In this document: positions 60,211 through 64,000 of the stretch, in pieces | How positions within the stretch are numbered: the stretch's first letter is position 1 | Layout: each line of letters opens with the position of its first letter | Source of the DNA: Saprospiraceae bacterium | GTDB lineage: Bacteria; Bacteroidota; Bacteroidia; Chitinophagales; Saprospiraceae | Assembly: GCA_016722295.1 (NCBI GenBank) | Contig: JADKGL010000001.1 | Coordinates: forward strand, 103,156-167,155 | Direction of reading: 5' to 3' | Length of the DNA: 64,000 bases | Program-made: the position numbers and the translations under genes | The notes under the pieces: generated by a model | Told to the model about the DNA's origin: nothing | The model's database searches: none | What the model saw: only the letters and a program-made list of their open reading frames with translations

Positions 60211-63200
60211 TTATTCACTTGTAAAGTAGTCTGCCATTAGTTCTGCTTGTTTTAAAACTGTCTCAATTGCTTTGGCTTGTTTGTCTGGCGGATAACCCCA
60301 CTTTGTCAAAGTCCGCTTAACAATTACCATAAGTCTTGCTCTTGCACTTTCTCTTATTGTCCAGTCAATAGTTGCGTTGGCTCTTACTTTGTCTGTAATT
60401 TCTCTTTCGCAATTCTTTTAGTTGTTCGTCACCCAAAACCATAACTGCACTGTCGTTTACTTCTAAAGCATTGCAAAAAGCAACTTCGTCTTTTGTCAGT
60501 CCAAGTCGTTCACCTTCTTTGTCGGCTTCTTTAATTTCCTTTGCAATGTTGATGAGTTCTTGAATAATTTCTGCTGTTGTCAACAAGTTGTTTTGGTAGC
60601 GTTTTATTGCACCCTCCAACATTTCCAAAAGTTTTTTACTCTTTACCAAATTGGTTTTGGAACGTGTTTTTATTTCGTCATTCAGTAATTTCTTTAAAAG
60701 TTCTAACGCCAAATTTTTGGTGCTTCATTCCTTCAACTTAAAAGAAATTCGTCAGATAAAATTGAAATGTCTGGTTTTGCCATACCAGCAGCTTCAAAAA
60801 TATCCATCACTTTGTCTGAACTTAATGCTTCATCAACTATTTGTTTGATTGCTGTTTCAATTTCAATGTCAGATTTGCCTGTTCTGTTACTTCAAATTTT
60901 ACAAGTCTTGCTTTTACTGCCTGAAAAATGCAATATCGTCTTTTATTTCCATTGCTTTTTGATGTGGAATTGATAATGCAAAAGGCCTGACTTAATAATG
61001 TTACTTCTCTAATAAAACGAGTTTTGCCATCCTCTAAACCTAAAATGTGTTCTTCTGACTGCAGAATGATTGAAATTTTTCTTTGGCTTCTACATCAAAA
61101 AAGCGTTTGTAATTAAATTCAAAACTATTGGCATAGTATGCTTCCGGGTTCTTCAACAATATGTCTTTTTGCGTTTTACTTCTTCACTAAAAAATTGCTG
61201 AATGACTTCAAATTTTTCCATCATCAATTCAATGGCCTTTTCTAAATTTAAAGTTGGTTCGCCTTTACCTCCTGCATCAGAATAAAAAGAAAGTGCTTTT
61301 TAAGATCGGTTGCTATGCCTAAATAATCAACAACCAAACCGCCTGGCTTATCTTTGAAAACACTGTTTACCCTTGCAATAGCTTGCATTAAATTGTGACC
61401 TCTCATTGGTTTGTCAATGTAGAGTGTATGCAAACAAGGAGCATCAAAACCAGTTAGCCACATATCACGAACAATAACCAAACGCAAAGGGTCGGCAGGG
61501 TCTTTCATTCGTTCTGCTAAATTTTTACGCTGTTGTTTTGTTGTGTTATGGCGTTGCATTTCAGGGACCATCTGCACTTGTTGAAGTCATTACAACTTTA
61601 ATAGCTCCTTTGCTTAAATCTTCATCGTGCCATTCGGGTCTTAATGCAATAATTTCTTTGTATAAATCGGCTGCAATTCTTCGGCTCATTGCTACAATCA
61701 TTCCTTTGCCATCAAATACTTTTTGGCGTTGTTCTGAATGTGTTACAATGTCTTTAGCTAAATTTTTTATCCGTTCTTCATTACCAACAATTGCCTCCAA
61801 TTTTGTGTATTTGGCTTTGGCTTTTTGTTGGTCTGTTATTTCTTCATCTTCTTCAAGTTCTTTGTCAAACTCTTCAATCAGGCGTTTACCTTCTTCATCT
61901 AAATTCACTTTTGCCAAACGGCTTTCGTAATAAATACGAACTGTTGCACCATCGGCAACCGCTTGTGAAATATCATACACATCAACATACTGTCCGAAAA
62001 CTTGCGGAGTATTTACATCTGTGCCTTCAATTGGCGTTCCTGTAAAACCAATGTAAGTAGCATTTGGCAAAGCATCCCGCATATATTTGGCGAAACCATA
62101 AGCAATACGTTCTCCAATTTTTCTTTGGTTTCTTTATCTTTACTTCTTTTATAGATGCTTCAAAACCATATTGTGTCCTGTGGGCTTCATCCGCTATTAC
62201 TACTATGTTTCGCGGTCAGATAGCTGCTCGTAAACTGATTTTTGGTCTTCGGGTAAAAACTTTTGAATGGTGGCAAATACAATTCCACCGCTTGCTACTT
62301 TCAATAATTCTTTTAAATGCTCTCTGTCTTTGGCTTGAACTGGTTCTTGCCTTAATAATTGTTTGGAGTTTGAAAACGTGTCAAATAATTGGTCGTCCAA
62401 ATCATTACGGTCGGTAATTACTAAAATGGTTGGGTTTTGCATTTCGGGTGCTGTAATCAGTTTGCCCGAATAAAAAACCATACTTAAACTTTTGCCCGAA
62501 CCTTGTGTATGCCAAACTACACCTCCTCGTTTATCTCCGTCTGCTCCTGATGCAATAATGGAAGATTGCACTGCTCTGTTTACTGCGTAATATTGATGAT
62601 ATGCCGCTAATTTTTTAACGGTTTCTATTTGTGTAATACCTGTTTTTGCATCTTCCTTTTTACTCTTTTCAAATACTATGAAATTGCGAACCAAATCTAA
62701 AAGGGTAGAAGGGTTCAACATTCCTTTGAGTAAAATCTCTAACTGTGGAATAAATCGTGATGCTTCTTTTTGCCGTCTGCTGTTTTCCAAGTCATAAAAC
62801 GGCTGTAACCTGCCGAAACACTACCTGCCTTACATTCCATTCCGTCTGATATTACGCAAATAGCGTTATAAGTAAATAAACTTGGAATGGTTGATTTATA
62901 GGTTTGCAATTGGTCAAACGCTTTTCGCATTGTGGCGTTTTCGTCTGCTGCATTTTTTAATTCAATGACCACTAATGGCAAACCATTTACAAATAGCAAA
63001 ACATCGGGGCGTTTGTTTTGATTTTTTTCAACAATAGTGTATTGATTTACGCATAAAAATACATTGTTCAACGGATTTTCAAAATCTATCAATGCTACTT
63101 CATAACTGCGTTCAAAACCATCTTGCTGATAAGGTATTTTTACTTTTTCTACTAATAGCTGATGAAAGGTTTCGTTGTTGTGCAGCAATTCGGGAGAATA

Positions 63201-63430
63201 AATCCGCAGTACTTTTTGAATGGCTTGTTCCTGTGCATCGTATGGAATAGTTGGATTAAAACCGCAACCGATTTGCGTAAACAATCAACCAAAACAATTT
63301 GCTCAAAATTTTCTCTTTCTGCTTGCTCTGCACCGGGAGCAATAGCCAAGCCGTGCACATACTCCCAACCCATAGATTGAAGCACTTCAATAGCAAAGGT
63401 TTCTATTTTATCTTCCGTGATTGGTTTCAT
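60211..63430 (-). pseudogene. hsdR: Type I restriction enzyme R subunit HsdR, multiply frameshifted
   Basis: Endonuclease/translocase subunit of a type I restriction system. Pieces in different frames collinearly cover a full HsdR of about 1070 codons. They are the N-terminus (63152-63430), the nuclease domain (62739-63284, PDVLLFVNGLPLVVIELKN with the D...ExK residues), and the helicase start (62203-62790, [11 protein letters not shown]). Then come DEAH in another frame near 62190, 61561-62082 ([11 protein letters not shown]), 61248-61577 ([19 protein letters not shown]), 60365-60712 and the C-terminal stretch ending at 60211. At least seven frame changes are needed. Several lie in homopolymers, for example near 63270. 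It is either decayed or poorly resolved sequence. Confidence 0.9.
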
Positions 63431-63601
63431 TTGTTTCTTTTGTCTTGAATACTATTATATTGATTTTTTGATTGACACGATTTTTTACCTACCTTTTCTT
63501 GTCCATTTTGTAGTCCTTTAATCATTGTTCAGACCTTTTGCAGGACTGACAAGATTTTCTTTATTATACACTCTTTTGAAATCTAAACTTTTGAACCAAA
63601 A

Positions 63602-63943
63602 TTAATGAGCAAACCATCTGCATATTATAGGCTTCTGCAATAATTCTATCGCTTGTGCTTTATGAACATCCAATAATTGCTCTGTGGCTTTGATTTCAAC
63701 CATAACTTTCCCTTCTACAAAAAATCTACCTTCTTTGTTCCTATATTTTCCCCTCTCTATAAAACAATTCCATTTCCTTTTCTTTTCAAAACCTAAACCT
63801 TGATATGTAAACTCAATTGCCAAGGCTCTTGATAAATGACTTTTGAAACCATTGCCCAATATCTTATGCACTTGCATTGCACACCCAATAATTTTGTGGG
63901 TAAGTGCATTTATATCTGTTTCGCTTTTTAAAATCGTATTCAT
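63602..63943 (-). CDS. GxxExxY-family protein, signature locally frameshifted
   Basis: 113 residues matching the GxxExxY family at both ends (INALTHKIIGCAMQVHKILGNGF and VEGKVMVEIKATEQL, visible in parts). The signature itself reads GFKSHLSRAL. In the alternate frame the same bases give VIYQ, as expected of the motif. A second local shift hides a stretch reading ENIGTKKVDF. Compensating small deletions thus appear to have garbled the centre. Members often lie inside other gene clusters, and their role is unclear. It sits between hsdS and hsdR. Confidence 0.6.
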   Translation of the reverse strand: MNTILKSETDINALTHKIIGCAMQVHKILGNGFKSHLSRALAIEFTYQGLGFEKKRKWNCFIERGKYRNKEGRFFVEGKVMVEIKATEQLLDVHKAQAIELLQKPIICRWFAH

Positions 63944-63955
63944 CTTATAATCTTT

Positions 63956-64000
63956 TTAATCGTATTCAGACATATTCACCCTCACCTCACCACTCATCAA
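63956..64000 (-). CDS. hsdS: 3' end of the type I specificity subunit gene hsdS
   Basis: The last 14 codons before a TAA at 63956-63958 read LMSGEVRVNMSEYD. The LMSGE motif is typical of the C-terminus of HsdS, where it is often preceded by LLPK. The rest of the gene lies outside the window. With hsdR downstream it defines a type I restriction-modification locus. Confidence 0.75.
   Translation of the reverse strand: MMSGEVRVNMSEYD

Overview
The window is AT-rich DNA from a member of the Bacteroidota, most likely a Saprospiraceae-like lineage. The phylum call rests on type IX secretion (T9SS) C-terminal sorting domains on several large exported proteins, a gliding-motility-type (CHU_C) C-terminus, promoter elements of the TAnnTTTG type, an FtsL-like gene of the Bacteroidota kind and weak or absent Shine-Dalgarno sites. 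The family level is inference. No rRNA, tRNA or CRISPR array was seen.

Region 1 (0.5-16 kb, all minus strand) is a nearly complete division and cell wall (dcw) cluster. In transcription order it reads mraZ, rsmH, ftsL-like, ftsI/pbp (with PASTA), murE, mraY, murD, ftsW, murG, murC, ftsQ, ftsA, ftsZ, with an intrinsic terminator after ftsZ. murF and ddl are absent. Genes mostly overlap or abut. The exceptions are the murE-mraY gap, which holds a large inverted repeat, and the murG-murC gap, which holds low-complexity repeats. Upstream of mraZ, three TGGG boxes at exact 10-bp spacing form a textbook MraZ operator.

Region 2 (16.4-25.2 kb) holds a TPR sensor kinase, a REP-associated tyrosine transposase (RAYT) embedded in an alternating array of palindromes, a katG broken by two frameshifts, a DoxX-like protein, an IscA-type protein, a small membrane protein and a secreted thioredoxin-fold protein.

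Region 3 (25.3-39.4 kb, minus strand) is an envelope and surface block. An ECF sigma factor and a putative anti-sigma/barrel protein are followed by a lipoprotein and three exported proteins (choice-of-anchor V, SprB/CHU_C, CotH/lamin-tail). Upstream lie an OmpA-family protein paired with a very repetitive coiled-coil protein, and an M28 peptidase.

Region 4 (39.5-59.5 kb) is mostly plus strand. It holds a GH2 beta-galactosidase-like lipoprotein that has lost its catalytic residues, a PKD protein, a SPOR protein, kdsA, an FAD dehydrogenase, an acyl-CoA carboxylase beta subunit (one frameshift), a TonB-receptor-like barrel, a metzincin protease and a beta-helix protein. The last three exported proteins other than the barrel carry T9SS tails.

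Region 5 (59.7-64 kb) is a type I restriction-modification locus: the 3' end of hsdS, a GxxExxY-family gene and an hsdR interrupted by many frameshifts. Several of these breaks, and those in katG and pccB, fall in homopolymers. Consensus error in a long-read assembly is therefore as likely as true decay.
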